Assembly: GCF_004362055.1 (NCBI RefSeq)
Contig: NZ_SNXB01000010.1
Span: 1-64,000 of the forward strand
DNA length: 64,000 nucleotides
Direction: 5' to 3'
From: Flavobacterium sp. 245
Lineage (GTDB): Bacteria; Bacteroidota; Bacteroidia; Flavobacteriales; Flavobacteriaceae
In this document: positions 25,840 to 34,135 of the stretch, piece after piece
Position numbering within the stretch: position 1 is the stretch's first letter
Layout of the letters: every line of letters starts with the position of its first letter
Notes under the pieces: generated by a model
The model's input: only the letters and a program-made list of their open reading frames with translations
What the model was told of the DNA's origin: nothing
Database searches by the model: none
Made by a program: the position numbers and the translations under genes

Positions 25840-28371
25840 TTAATTTTCCTGTTGTTTTTCTTCCAGTTTCTTGATAATGCTTTTGATATTGGCTCCTTTT
25901 GAAAGTACAGGTTTCCAGAGATCTCCCTTTTTTTCAAAGCGTTGCAGAACATTTTTGATGGTAAACTGCGAAGGATGTAATTTATCGTTTACTTCGCTCC
26001 ATTCTAATGGTGTTGAAACTGTTGCTCCTGGTTTTGGACGTACGGAATAGGGCGCAGCAAGGGTTTGCCCTCGTCGATTTTGAAGAAAATCGATATACAA
26101 TTTGTTGTTTCTTTTTTTAATGCTTCGTTCAACCGAAGTAGTTTTAGGAAGTCTTGCTTGTACTTCTTTAGCAATTAGTTCAGCTAAAATTTTAATAGAA
26201 TCATAATCGTATTTAGCTCCAAGCGGAATATATATATGTAGTCCAGAAGCGCCTGAAGTTTTGCAGAGGCATTCTGTTTCTAATTCGTCTAAAACTTCTT
26301 TCACTACTAAAGCTGTTTCTACCACTATAGGAAAATCATTTTCTTTAGCAGGATCTAAATCAATCACCAGCCAATCTGGATTTTCAATTTGCTTAATAGT
26401 CGAATTCCACGGATTGATCTCAATACATCCTAAATTTGCCATATAAAGCAATGTTTCTTTATTGTTGCAAATCAAATAATTGACATCGGAATCATTTGAT
26501 TCTGAGAATATTTTTTGTGTTTTAAGCCATTTCGGAGTTTTATCAGCATCAATATCTTTTTGATAAAAACTTGGAGAATCAATTCCGTTAGGAAAACGAT
26601 TCATCGATTCTGGACGATCTTTTAAATAAGGAAGAATCAACGAAGAAACTTCATCATAATATTGAATTACATCGCCTTTTGTAATTCCATCTTTTGGAAA
26701 ATAAATTTTATTCTGATTCGTTAAATGCAGTGTCGTTTTGCCAATTTTTAAATCGTAATCATTTTCGGTTTTATGAACTTTGAGATCTTCCATTTTATTT
26801 AGATTATCATTTTTATTACCATTGAAAAGTACTTCGTTTGCTTTTTTATCCACTCGTAATCCTAAATATACAGGATGACGTAAATGCTTGTCCTGAGTCC
26901 ATTCGGAGTATTTTACCTGACAAATTAATTTTGGCTTAACCCATTGAATTTTATCTCGTAGCGAAACTTTTTCCTTAAGTGGTGGTTTTTCAATAAAATC
27001 AGGTTCTAATTTGGTGTAAAGTTCTTTTAAAACAGCTTCTGTAAATCCAGTGCCGCATTTACCAATATATTTCAATTCGTCATCTTGATATTGACCAAGA
27101 AGAATGGCGCCGAAATGCTTTCTAGAATTTTTAGGTTCGGTAATTCCAATAATAATTGCTTCTTCCTCATTAGAAAATTTAATTTTAAGCCAATTATTGC
27201 TTCTGTTTGCAACTGTATAAGAGCTGTTTGCTTTTTTAGCAATAATTCCTTCGCTATTATTTTTTCTGGCGTTTTCAAATTGTTTACTTCCATCTCCAAT
27301 GCTGTGTTCCGAATACTGAATATTTGAAAAAGAATACTTATTGAATAAGATTTTAAGAAGTTCTTTTCGTTCTAATAGAGACAATTCTGTCAAATTATTA
27401 CCGTCTAAATTTAATAAATCAAAAACATAATACTTTAAATTGCCAATTCCTGTTTTGAGATAATTTTGAAGCATTTGAAAATCGGCACGGCCAGCATCAT
27501 TCTCAACCACAACTTCACCATCCAGAACAACGGTATGATCTATTTTTTTCAATTCGTCTGCAATGGCTTTAAAACTGTTGTTAAAAGAAATTTGATTGCG
27601 GCTAAATAATTCCACTTTAGGAGGATTAATTACCGCAATTGTGCGATAACCATCGTATTTATTTTCGAAAACCCATTCTTCATCATCAAAAGGTTTTTCG
27701 ACAGTACTGGCAAGCATTGGTTTTATAAATGCAGCTTTAAGAATTGTATTGGTCTTTTTTCTTGCTGATTTTTCATCGGCTGTTTTCGAAATTATTTTTT
27801 CTGAATTTGATTCTAATTCTTCGAGACTTCTTTTAGAAAGAACAGATTTATTTTTCTCTAAAATATCTAGGTCGGTTGCGTATTTATCTTGTTTTTTAAT
27901 CAATAGCCAAGCATTTTCCTGTTTTCCGTGGAGCTTTACCAATGAAAATTCGCCTTTAAGTTTTTTCCCTTTTAGAATAAAGCTCAAACGTCCTTTTTTA
28001 AGATCGGCAAGTAATTGTTTTTCATCATTAGTTGCTTTTTCATCAGAGGCATAGGTTCCGTTATCCCAAACAATTACATTTCCAGCACCATAGTTTCCGG
28101 TCGGAATTGTTCCTTCAAAATCTTTATAACTATAAGGATGATCTTCGACCATCATGGCAAGACGCTTTATTTCAGGATCCATTGACGGGCCTTTTGGAAC
28201 CGCCCAACTTTTAAGGACTCCATTCATTTCTAATCTAAAATCATAATGCAAATGTGATGCAGCATGTTTTTGAACAACAAAAATTAACTCGCTCACCGAT
28301 TTTTCAATTTTTCCTTTAGGTTCACGGGTTTGTTTAAAATCTCTTTTTTGGTTGTATTTAGATAGTGACAT
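25840..28371 (-). CDS. ligD: Multifunctional DNA ligase LigD
   Basis: An 843-residue end-joining enzyme with all three activities. It has an N-terminal 3'-phosphoesterase domain (about 1-165; HLHYDFRLE, WAVPKGPS and DHPYSY motifs), a central ATP-dependent ligase (about 213-520; active-site Lys238 in ENKYDGYR, then LDGEVV) and a C-terminal primase-polymerase (about 550-835; INPWNST, WLVIDLDPA with the metal-binding Asp pair, TSGASGLHIYIPL). The order PE-ligase-polymerase is that of Pseudomonas LigD. It is convergent with ku, and the two form a complete two-component NHEJ system. The ATG at 28371 gives the usual start. No defect is seen. Confidence 0.97.
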   Translation of the reverse strand: MSLSKYNQKRDFKQTREPKGKIEKSVSELIFVVQKHAASHLHYDFRLEMNGVLKSWAVPKGPSMDPEIKRLAMMVEDHPYSYKDFEGTIPTGNYGAGNVIVWDNGTYASDEKATNDEKQLLADLKKGRLSFILKGKKLKGEFSLVKLHGKQENAWLLIKKQDKYATDLDILEKNKSVLSKRSLEELESNSEKIISKTADEKSARKKTNTILKAAFIKPMLASTVEKPFDDEEWVFENKYDGYRTIAVINPPKVELFSRNQISFNNSFKAIADELKKIDHTVVLDGEVVVENDAGRADFQMLQNYLKTGIGNLKYYVFDLLNLDGNNLTELSLLERKELLKILFNKYSFSNIQYSEHSIGDGSKQFENARKNNSEGIIAKKANSSYTVANRSNNWLKIKFSNEEEAIIIGITEPKNSRKHFGAILLGQYQDDELKYIGKCGTGFTEAVLKELYTKLEPDFIEKPPLKEKVSLRDKIQWVKPKLICQVKYSEWTQDKHLRHPVYLGLRVDKKANEVLFNGNKNDNLNKMEDLKVHKTENDYDLKIGKTTLHLTNQNKIYFPKDGITKGDVIQYYDEVSSLILPYLKDRPESMNRFPNGIDSPSFYQKDIDADKTPKWLKTQKIFSESNDSDVNYLICNNKETLLYMANLGCIEINPWNSTIKQIENPDWLVIDLDPAKENDFPIVVETALVVKEVLDELETECLCKTSGASGLHIYIPLGAKYDYDSIKILAELIAKEVQARLPKTTSVERSIKKRNNKLYIDFLQNRRGQTLAAPYSVRPKPGATVSTPLEWSEVNDKLHPSQFTIKNVLQRFEKKGDLWKPVLSKGANIKSIIKKLEEKQQEN

Positions 28372-28549
28372 AACGTGTAATTTTATCTATCACTCAAAGT
28401 TAACTTTAGAAATATTTTTTTAATTATAAGATTAGAAGTATAGCTTACATAATTGTAAGTCAGGGTAGTGCTGTTTTTTTGAATACTAATTATAGTTGGC
28501 TTTTATTGCTTGATTGTTGAGGTTAATAAAGAAGAAGATGAGAGCCATA

Positions 28550-28582
28550 TAAAAAAAACACCTGTAAAAAATTACAAGTGTT
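28550..28582 (-). terminator. Terminator of the lipoprotein gene at 28607
   Basis: Arms 28557-28567 and 28572-28582 pair with one wobble when read on the minus strand, and eight U follow. Confidence 0.75.
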
Positions 28583-28606
28583 TAATTAAAATAGGTAGAT
28601 GTATTA

Positions 28607-29863
28607 TTAATTCGACTGTTCTAAAATTAATTGTTGCCCTGTAGTAATTAGTCCAGGAACATAAAAACTAATTGTAGCATTAAAATTAGAATTTGCTGGA
28701 ATATTCCATGTTGATAGCGTTTGCTTAGGTTGCGTAGGAGTAGTATAAATGTTTTTTAAAGTTCCGTTTAAATAAATCGGTCCGTTATAAGTAAATGATG
28801 GAGAATTGGTTGTCGATGTAAAATTTGACGCAAATGACAATGATACCGTTTTTGCACTGCTGTTAGGGTTAGTAAGCTGTAAAGTAATGGAATATTTATG
28901 ACCGTAATTTCCATAAGTATTTTGCGAAGCGCCATTTAATTTATATAAATAGGGTGCATTTTGATTTTGAAGATAAATTCCGTTTGTTGCAAACTTCGAA
29001 CTTGTATTCAGGCATAATCCCATATAAGCTGGACCTGTAGGTAAAGTAATAGGCGTCGATCCCATCCAGCCAGATGCACTATATATTCCAGCTTCTCTGC
29101 CGTAAGCATTCGTGCTTTCAGTATAAATGTCTCCTGAAGCGGGTGTCTGAGTTGCATTTACAGCATCTGTAAGTGACCCGCTCGAAGTGACAACGGTGTA
29201 AACATAAACACCTTGAGAAGCCGTTACTTCATATGATCCATCAACCATATTGCCGTCTAATAATTGTGTTTTATAGACTTCGTAAACTTTAAATGAATTT
29301 ATCGACACATTATTAAAAGTAGTTCTCGGTGTATTAAGCAGTCGGTCTTTTGAAACAAAATAACTTTGTCCAGTGCCAATGCCGTTTAAAGGTTTTTCAT
29401 TATTGGTATAGATAGAACCCTTTCCACTCACTGTAACAGCAGTACTCTGTGGATTTGATATTAATACATGCAAATATTTTGTAGCATTAGATTTATTTAT
29501 ATGAAACAGATAAATTCCAAAAGTACCAGATAAAGGATTTGAAGATCCGCCTCTTGTGGAGTCCGTTCTCGCATTCTGCATGAGCCATCCATTTCCTTTA
29601 ATGACTTCGGGATTATTACTTTTCCAAATTGGAGTTCCTGATAAATCTCCTTCAAGATGTTTTAGATTATTAACAGGAACGATTGCTGTAGAAAGACTCC
29701 CAGAAGTCCAATCTGTTGCTGTGAGGGCCAAATTTTGAGCCTGCATTTTAGCAGTGGTTTTACTGGTTGCGGCACTATTGGTTGCTACTGACGCTTCTTC
29801 ATTTGAACAAGAGAACAGTAATAGAGAAAATAAGCCTGATAACAAGATTTTTTTTGTTTGCAT
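28607..29863 (-). CDS. Lipoprotein of unknown function, DUF3370-like
   Basis: A 418-residue protein with a lipobox (LLLFSC, Cys19) followed by a Ser/Thr/Ala-rich linker to about residue 50. The body begins with a segment in which a comparison value is followed by NNPEVIKGNGWLMQ, then GTFGIYLFHINKS and LHVLISNPQSTAVTV. This order resembles the DUF3370 family known mostly from cyanobacteria, but I make that match from memory and it is tentative. The C-terminal half is beta-rich, with many Asn/Ser/Thr. It is transcribed alone, ends at its own terminator and diverges from the ROK regulator. Localisation should be the outer membrane or cell surface. Function unknown. Confidence 0.75.
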   Translation of the reverse strand: MQTKKILLSGLFSLLLFSCSNEEASVATNSAATSKTTAKMQAQNLALTATDWTSGSLSTAIVPVNNLKHLEGDLSGTPIWKSNNPEVIKGNGWLMQNARTDSTRGGSSNPLSGTFGIYLFHINKSNATKYLHVLISNPQSTAVTVSGKGSIYTNNEKPLNGIGTGQSYFVSKDRLLNTPRTTFNNVSINSFKVYEVYKTQLLDGNMVDGSYEVTASQGVYVYTVVTSSGSLTDAVNATQTPASGDIYTESTNAYGREAGIYSASGWMGSTPITLPTGPAYMGLCLNTSSKFATNGIYLQNQNAPYLYKLNGASQNTYGNYGHKYSITLQLTNPNSSAKTVSLSFASNFTSTTNSPSFTYNGPIYLNGTLKNIYTTPTQPKQTLSTWNIPANSNFNATISFYVPGLITTGQQLILEQSN

Positions 29864-30030
29864 AGTTAATAAAATAGATTTTGGTTAATACTGTGGTTTT
29901 TAATTGTTTAAAAATAGTATAAATTTTATTATTAAAGCTTTTCATATTAATTTTTTTTAATAACTAAAGTATTTTGTAAATCTTTTTTTATTAAATACTA
30001 AAATGTAGAAAACTATTTAAAAAATTAGAT

Positions 30031-30038
30031 TAAGTTTG
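30031..30038 (+). promoter_or_regulatory. Possible -7 element of the ROK regulator gene
   Basis: TAAGTTTG fits TAnnTTTG and lies 26 bases before the ATG at 30065. No clear TTG sits at the usual spacing upstream. Confidence 0.4.
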
Positions 30039-30064
30039 TGTATAGATTTATTAAAAGATAAAAG

Positions 30065-31294
30065 ATGAATTTAAAAGATTTATTAGGTAACAGTAAAGAC
30101 AATACTCTTTCGGGACAAAAATGGCATATGTTAAGACAATCTATTGTTAAACATTTGCTTTCTGCAGGCAATGCAACAATTGCTGAGATTAGTTCAGAAT
30201 TGCAATCTAGTGTCCCTACTATTACTAAAGCTGTTAATGAATTACTAGTAGAAGGAAATGTTGTTGATATGGGAAAAATCAGCAATAGCGGTGGCCGACG
30301 ACCGTCGCTGTACAGTATTAATCCTACTTGTGCTTTCTTTTTAGGAGTTGAGGTTAGCCGAACTAATATGTCTATTGGTCTGCAAAATATAAAAAATGAA
30401 TTTATAAGTATTGATCTGAGAATTCCTTTTGCTTTAAAAAACTCTCAGGAATCTCTTTTGGAATTTTGCAATCTAATCAATAATTATATTGAAGAAAGTT
30501 CTGTTGAAAAAGAATTGATTGTGGGTATCTGTATTAACTTTTCGGGCCGCATTAACTCTATGGAAGGTTTTAGTTATAACTATTTCTTTAGTGAAAACAG
30601 GCCTTTAACAGAGATTATTTCAGAGCAATTAAATCTTCCTGTTCATTTAGAAAACGACTCGAGAGCAATGGCTTTTGGAGAATATTGTGAAGGAGTTGTA
30701 GATGATGAACAAAACATTATATTTTTAAATTACAGCTGGGGTGTTGCGATAGGAATGATTACAGATGGTAAATTGTATTATGGCAAGTCTGGTTATTCGG
30801 GTGAGTTTGGTCATAGTACTATTTTTGACAACGAAATCATGTGTCAATGCGGTAAATTAGGTTGTCTAGAAACCGAAATTTCTGGCTGGTCTTTGGTGAA
30901 TCAATTTAAAGCGGCGTTAGAGCAAGGTAAACAATCTAAAGTTGTTCTTAGTGAGAATTCTGATTTACAGCATTTAGACATTATCGCAGGGGCAGTAAAC
31001 CTTGAGGATGGTTTATGTGTGGAATTAGTAACAAAACAAAGTGAAAAAATGGGCCGATACCTGTCTATTTTACTTAATATCTTCAATCCTGATTTATTAG
31101 TAATTGGCGGTGATTTTTCTCAATTAGGAGAATATGCGCTTCTGCCAATTCAATCTGCATTAAAAAAACATTCTCTTGGCTTGGTTAATAGAGATATGAA
31201 GCTTAAAAAATCAACTTTAGGACATCGCGTGGGTGTTATTGGAGCTTGTTGTATTGTTAAAGAAAAAATGCTCTCTCCATTATTTAAGCAATAA
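30065..31294 (+). CDS. ROK-family transcriptional regulator
   Basis: A NagC/Mlc-like regulator of 409 residues. The N-terminal winged helix (about 18-80; AEISSELQSSVPTITKAVNELL) binds DNA. The rest is the ROK sugar-binding fold with the zinc motif CQCGKLGCLE and LENDSRAMAFGEY. The ATP-binding site of ROK kinases (DxGxT) reads GVEVSRTN here, so it should bind a sugar without phosphorylating it. It lies immediately upstream of, and in the same direction as, the amino-sugar locus. A GlcNAc- or ManNAc-related effector and control of that locus are the natural inference. A hairpin separates it from the next gene. Confidence 0.92.
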   Translation: MNLKDLLGNSKDNTLSGQKWHMLRQSIVKHLLSAGNATIAEISSELQSSVPTITKAVNELLVEGNVVDMGKISNSGGRRPSLYSINPTCAFFLGVEVSRTNMSIGLQNIKNEFISIDLRIPFALKNSQESLLEFCNLINNYIEESSVEKELIVGICINFSGRINSMEGFSYNYFFSENRPLTEIISEQLNLPVHLENDSRAMAFGEYCEGVVDDEQNIIFLNYSWGVAIGMITDGKLYYGKSGYSGEFGHSTIFDNEIMCQCGKLGCLETEISGWSLVNQFKAALEQGKQSKVVLSENSDLQHLDIIAGAVNLEDGLCVELVTKQSEKMGRYLSILLNIFNPDLLVIGGDFSQLGEYALLPIQSALKKHSLGLVNRDMKLKKSTLGHRVGVIGACCIVKEKMLSPLFKQ

Positions 31295-31327
31295 TATAAT
31301 TTACTCTTATTCAGATCAAACACTTTA

Positions 31328-31355
31328 ATCTTTGCCTTAAATTCTAGGCAAAGAT
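31328..31355 (+). terminator. Hairpin after the ROK gene
   Basis: ATCTTTGCCT (31328-31337) pairs perfectly with AGGCAAAGAT (31346-31355). Only AATTT follows, so it is a weak terminator or a regulatory hairpin. Confidence 0.5.
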
Positions 31356-31462
31356 AATTTCGTGTGCTCAGATTTAATACTTATTTTCCTGCTATAGAAC
31401 CCTTTTTAAATGTTATTTTTTATTAATTATAATTTAATTAATAAAAATATTTAATAATTAAC

Positions 31463-31490
31463 TTGTAATTACTAAAATTTTATATATTTG
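31463..31490 (+). promoter_or_regulatory. Promoter of the amino-sugar locus
   Basis: TTG (31463-31465), a 17-base spacer and TATATTTG (31483-31490) match the Bacteroidota consensus exactly. It lies 20 bases before the ATG at 31511, giving a very short leader. The nine genes to 46561 have gaps of at most 57 bases and may all be read from here. Confidence 0.75.
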
Positions 31491-31510
31491 TTTTTATAAA
31501 GTAAAAACAA

Positions 31511-32638
31511 ATGATCAAGATTACCAAACTATTAACAATTTCAATCGTTGTAATTTCTGTTTTATCATGCAGCGCACAAAAAACTGTTAAAAATAAAATA
31601 GATTCTTCTTCCTATATAAAAGGAGTTTGGGTTACTAATGTAGCTTCGGATGCTCTTACTTCAAATGACAAGATTAAAGAAACAGTTCAAATCTGCAAAA
31701 AATCAGGTATTACAGATATTTATGTGGTAGTCTGGAATCGTGGCAGAACTTTATATCCAAGTAAAATTATGAAGGATTTATTTGGAGTTTCTATAATGGA
31801 GCGTTTTGGACAAAGAGATCCTTTGCAGGAAATGATTGATGCAGGCCATAAAGAAAATATTAGAGTTCATGCTTGGTTTGAATTTGGTTTTGCTTCTTCT
31901 TACGGAGAAAATGGAGGAGAGATTCTGAAAAAATTCCCAAACTGGAAAGCAATTGATAATCATGGAAATTTAGTTTTAAAAAATGGTTTTGAATGGATGA
32001 ACGCAATGGATCCAGAAGTTCAAAACTTTGTAAAATCGCTAGTTCTTGAAGTGGTTAAGAAATATAATGTAGATGGCATACAAGGAGATGACCGTTTGCC
32101 GGCAATGCCATCATTAGGCGGTTATGATCCATATACTATAGCATTATATAAAAAAGAAAATAACGGACAGCTTCCGCCAAATGATTATAAAGACCCGGCT
32201 TGGCTTACTTGGAGAGCTGATAAATTGACGGTTTTTTTAGGTCAATTATACAAGGAAGTAAAAGCAATCAAACCTAAAATGATTGTAAGTATGGCGCCAA
32301 GCATACATCCTTGGGCAAAAGAAGAATACTTGCAGGATTGGCCAACTTGGTTAGATAAAGGTTATTGCGATTATGTTATTCCTCAAATCTACAGAAAAAC
32401 AATCGAAAGTTATACCAATACATTAGAAGCTCAGGTTTCGTTTTTGAAAGGTGACCAAAAGAAGAAATTTTTCTCAGGAGTTTTGCTTCAAGTGAGCGGT
32501 ATTAATCCTTCACCAGAGTTTTTGAAAGAAATGATTGATGCTAATCGTAAAGCAGGTGTCAACGGAGAATCATTCTTTTTTTATGAAGGACTGAAAGCTT
32601 TTCCCGATTATTTTACAAAAGAATACATCAAGAAGTAA
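31511..32638 (+). CDS. GHL10-type glycoside hydrolase lipoprotein (copy 1)
   Basis: A 375-residue lipoprotein (Cys20 in SVLSC) consisting almost entirely of a GHL10/DUF187 TIM barrel (from about 36, KGVWVTNVASDAL). Motifs include VHAWFEFGFAS, NGFEWMNAMDPEVQ and DGIQGDDRLPAMP (188-200), whose acidic residues are candidate catalytic or ligand-binding positions. The characterised relative I know is E. coli DigH (YddW), which cleaves peptide-free peptidoglycan glycan strands. That precedent suggests activity on an N-acetylhexosamine polymer, but the families are divergent. A close paralogue lies at 46731. It is the first gene of the operon. Outer-membrane or surface location is expected. Confidence 0.9.
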   Translation: MIKITKLLTISIVVISVLSCSAQKTVKNKIDSSSYIKGVWVTNVASDALTSNDKIKETVQICKKSGITDIYVVVWNRGRTLYPSKIMKDLFGVSIMERFGQRDPLQEMIDAGHKENIRVHAWFEFGFASSYGENGGEILKKFPNWKAIDNHGNLVLKNGFEWMNAMDPEVQNFVKSLVLEVVKKYNVDGIQGDDRLPAMPSLGGYDPYTIALYKKENNGQLPPNDYKDPAWLTWRADKLTVFLGQLYKEVKAIKPKMIVSMAPSIHPWAKEEYLQDWPTWLDKGYCDYVIPQIYRKTIESYTNTLEAQVSFLKGDQKKKFFSGVLLQVSGINPSPEFLKEMIDANRKAGVNGESFFFYEGLKAFPDYFTKEYIKK

Positions 32639-32694
32639 ATCAAGAACATAAACCGTTTAAAATATTTATAAATGATTTGTTGCCCATTTTAATT

Positions 32695-34101
32695 ATGAAA
32701 AAAAGAGCTTTATCAATTGATGCATTACGCGGTTTCGCCATTATAGCCATGATATTGTCTGGTCAAATAGTTTTGACTCATTTGCCAGCTTGGATGGCTC
32801 ATGCGCAAGTTCCGCCAAATTCTTCATTTGATCCATCGATCTACGGAATTACATGGGTTGATTTAGTTTTTCCATTTTTCTTATTTACAATGGGAGCTTC
32901 TTTTCCTTTCTCTTTAGGGAACAAATTAGCAAATGGCGAAAATAAATGGAAATTATGCGGTCAATCTTTTTTAAGAGCTGCACAATTGGTCTTTTTTGCC
33001 CTCTTTTTTCAGCATATGAAAACATCTGTAATCAGCAGTCCGGTGACAATTGCTTCCTGTCTGATTTCGATAAGTGGTTTTGCATTGATGTTTTTTATGT
33101 TTGCAGATAACATAGTTCCAGAAAGCACTAAAATCACCTATAAGTCGATAAAAATTTCACCTATTAAATTACTTGCTTTTGCATTAATGTACAATCTAAG
33201 TTATCAAGGAAAAAACAGCAGTTCGTTTGATATTTATTTTAGTGATATCATCATCATTGTTTTGGCCAATATGGCTTTTTTTGCAAGTGTTATTTACATT
33301 TTTACTTTTAAAAAGCCTTACCAAAGATTATTGGTATTGCCTTTCATAATGGCTATATTTCTTTCTTCCACAAATGCTGGATGGGTAAAAGATTTATATG
33401 ATTACACACCAATTCCTTGGGCATATAAATTTTATTATTTAAAATACCTCTTTATCGTAATACTAGGAAGCTTAGCAGGAGAATATATCAATCAATGGAT
33501 TAATTCGGATACCGATGATGATTCAAATGATGTGAAAAAACAGCCTTATTTATTAGCATTTAGTTCTTTAGCTTTAATAATTAGTAATGTCTATTTGCTT
33601 TTTACCCGTCAATTAGAACTGAATTTTGTTAGTACTGTCGCGTTGCTGCTCGTGATTCATTTTGTCATAAAAAATGATGAAACCAGTTTTGGTATTCTTT
33701 GGAAAAAACTTTTTTCAGTTGGAGCGTATTGTTTATTGCTGGGCTTGTTTTTAGAAGCTTTTCAGGGCGGTATCCGTAAAGATGATTCGACATATAGTTA
33801 CTATTTTGTGACTTCAGGATTGGCTTTCTTTGGAATAATCTTCTTTTCCGTTTTGTGCGATTATTTTAAATATATAAAAGCAACAAAAATTTTAGTAATG
33901 ACGGGCCAGAATCCGATGTTGGCATATGCAACAACATCATTGTTTACGACACCAGTTTTAACCTTGCTTTCGGTCACAGATTACTTCGATATTTTTAATC
34001 AAAATGCCTTTACAGGCTTAATGAGAGGTATTTTATTTACCCTTTTAGCAATTTCAGTAACCATGTTTTTTTCAAAAATAAAATGTTTTTGGAGAACTTA
34101 A
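32695..34101 (+). CDS. HGSNAT-like membrane N-acetyltransferase (DUF5009)
   Basis: A polytopic inner-membrane protein of 468 residues with about ten to eleven hydrophobic helices. The N-terminus RALSIDALRGFAIIAMI and WVDLVFPFFLFTMGASFPF are hallmarks of the heparan-alpha-glucosaminide N-acetyltransferase / DUF5009 family. In the lysosome HGSNAT passes an acetyl group from cytosolic acetyl-CoA across the membrane to terminal glucosamine, so that an exo-hexosaminidase can remove it. Bacterial members are rarely characterised. I chose ATG 32695 (MKKRALS) over the TTG at 32677. With a GH20 hexosaminidase in the same locus, a similar re-acetylation role in the periplasm is a reasonable inference. 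Confidence 0.88.
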   Translation: MKKRALSIDALRGFAIIAMILSGQIVLTHLPAWMAHAQVPPNSSFDPSIYGITWVDLVFPFFLFTMGASFPFSLGNKLANGENKWKLCGQSFLRAAQLVFFALFFQHMKTSVISSPVTIASCLISISGFALMFFMFADNIVPESTKITYKSIKISPIKLLAFALMYNLSYQGKNSSSFDIYFSDIIIIVLANMAFFASVIYIFTFKKPYQRLLVLPFIMAIFLSSTNAGWVKDLYDYTPIPWAYKFYYLKYLFIVILGSLAGEYINQWINSDTDDDSNDVKKQPYLLAFSSLALIISNVYLLFTRQLELNFVSTVALLLVIHFVIKNDETSFGILWKKLFSVGAYCLLLGLFLEAFQGGIRKDDSTYSYYFVTSGLAFFGIIFFSVLCDYFKYIKATKILVMTGQNPMLAYATTSLFTTPVLTLLSVTDYFDIFNQNAFTGLMRGILFTLLAISVTMFFSKIKCFWRT

Positions 34102-34135
34102 CTATAGCCATAATTACGATAATTAATTAAACAGT

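Noticed and set aside
30065..31294. ROK protein as the missing N-acetylhexosamine kinase
   Set aside because: It has an N-terminal winged helix, and the ATP-binding DxGxT motif is replaced by GVEVSRTN. It should be a regulator.
31435..31460. AT-rich inverted repeat upstream of the locus promoter
   Set aside because: Made almost only of A and T with a mismatch; likely chance in this base composition.
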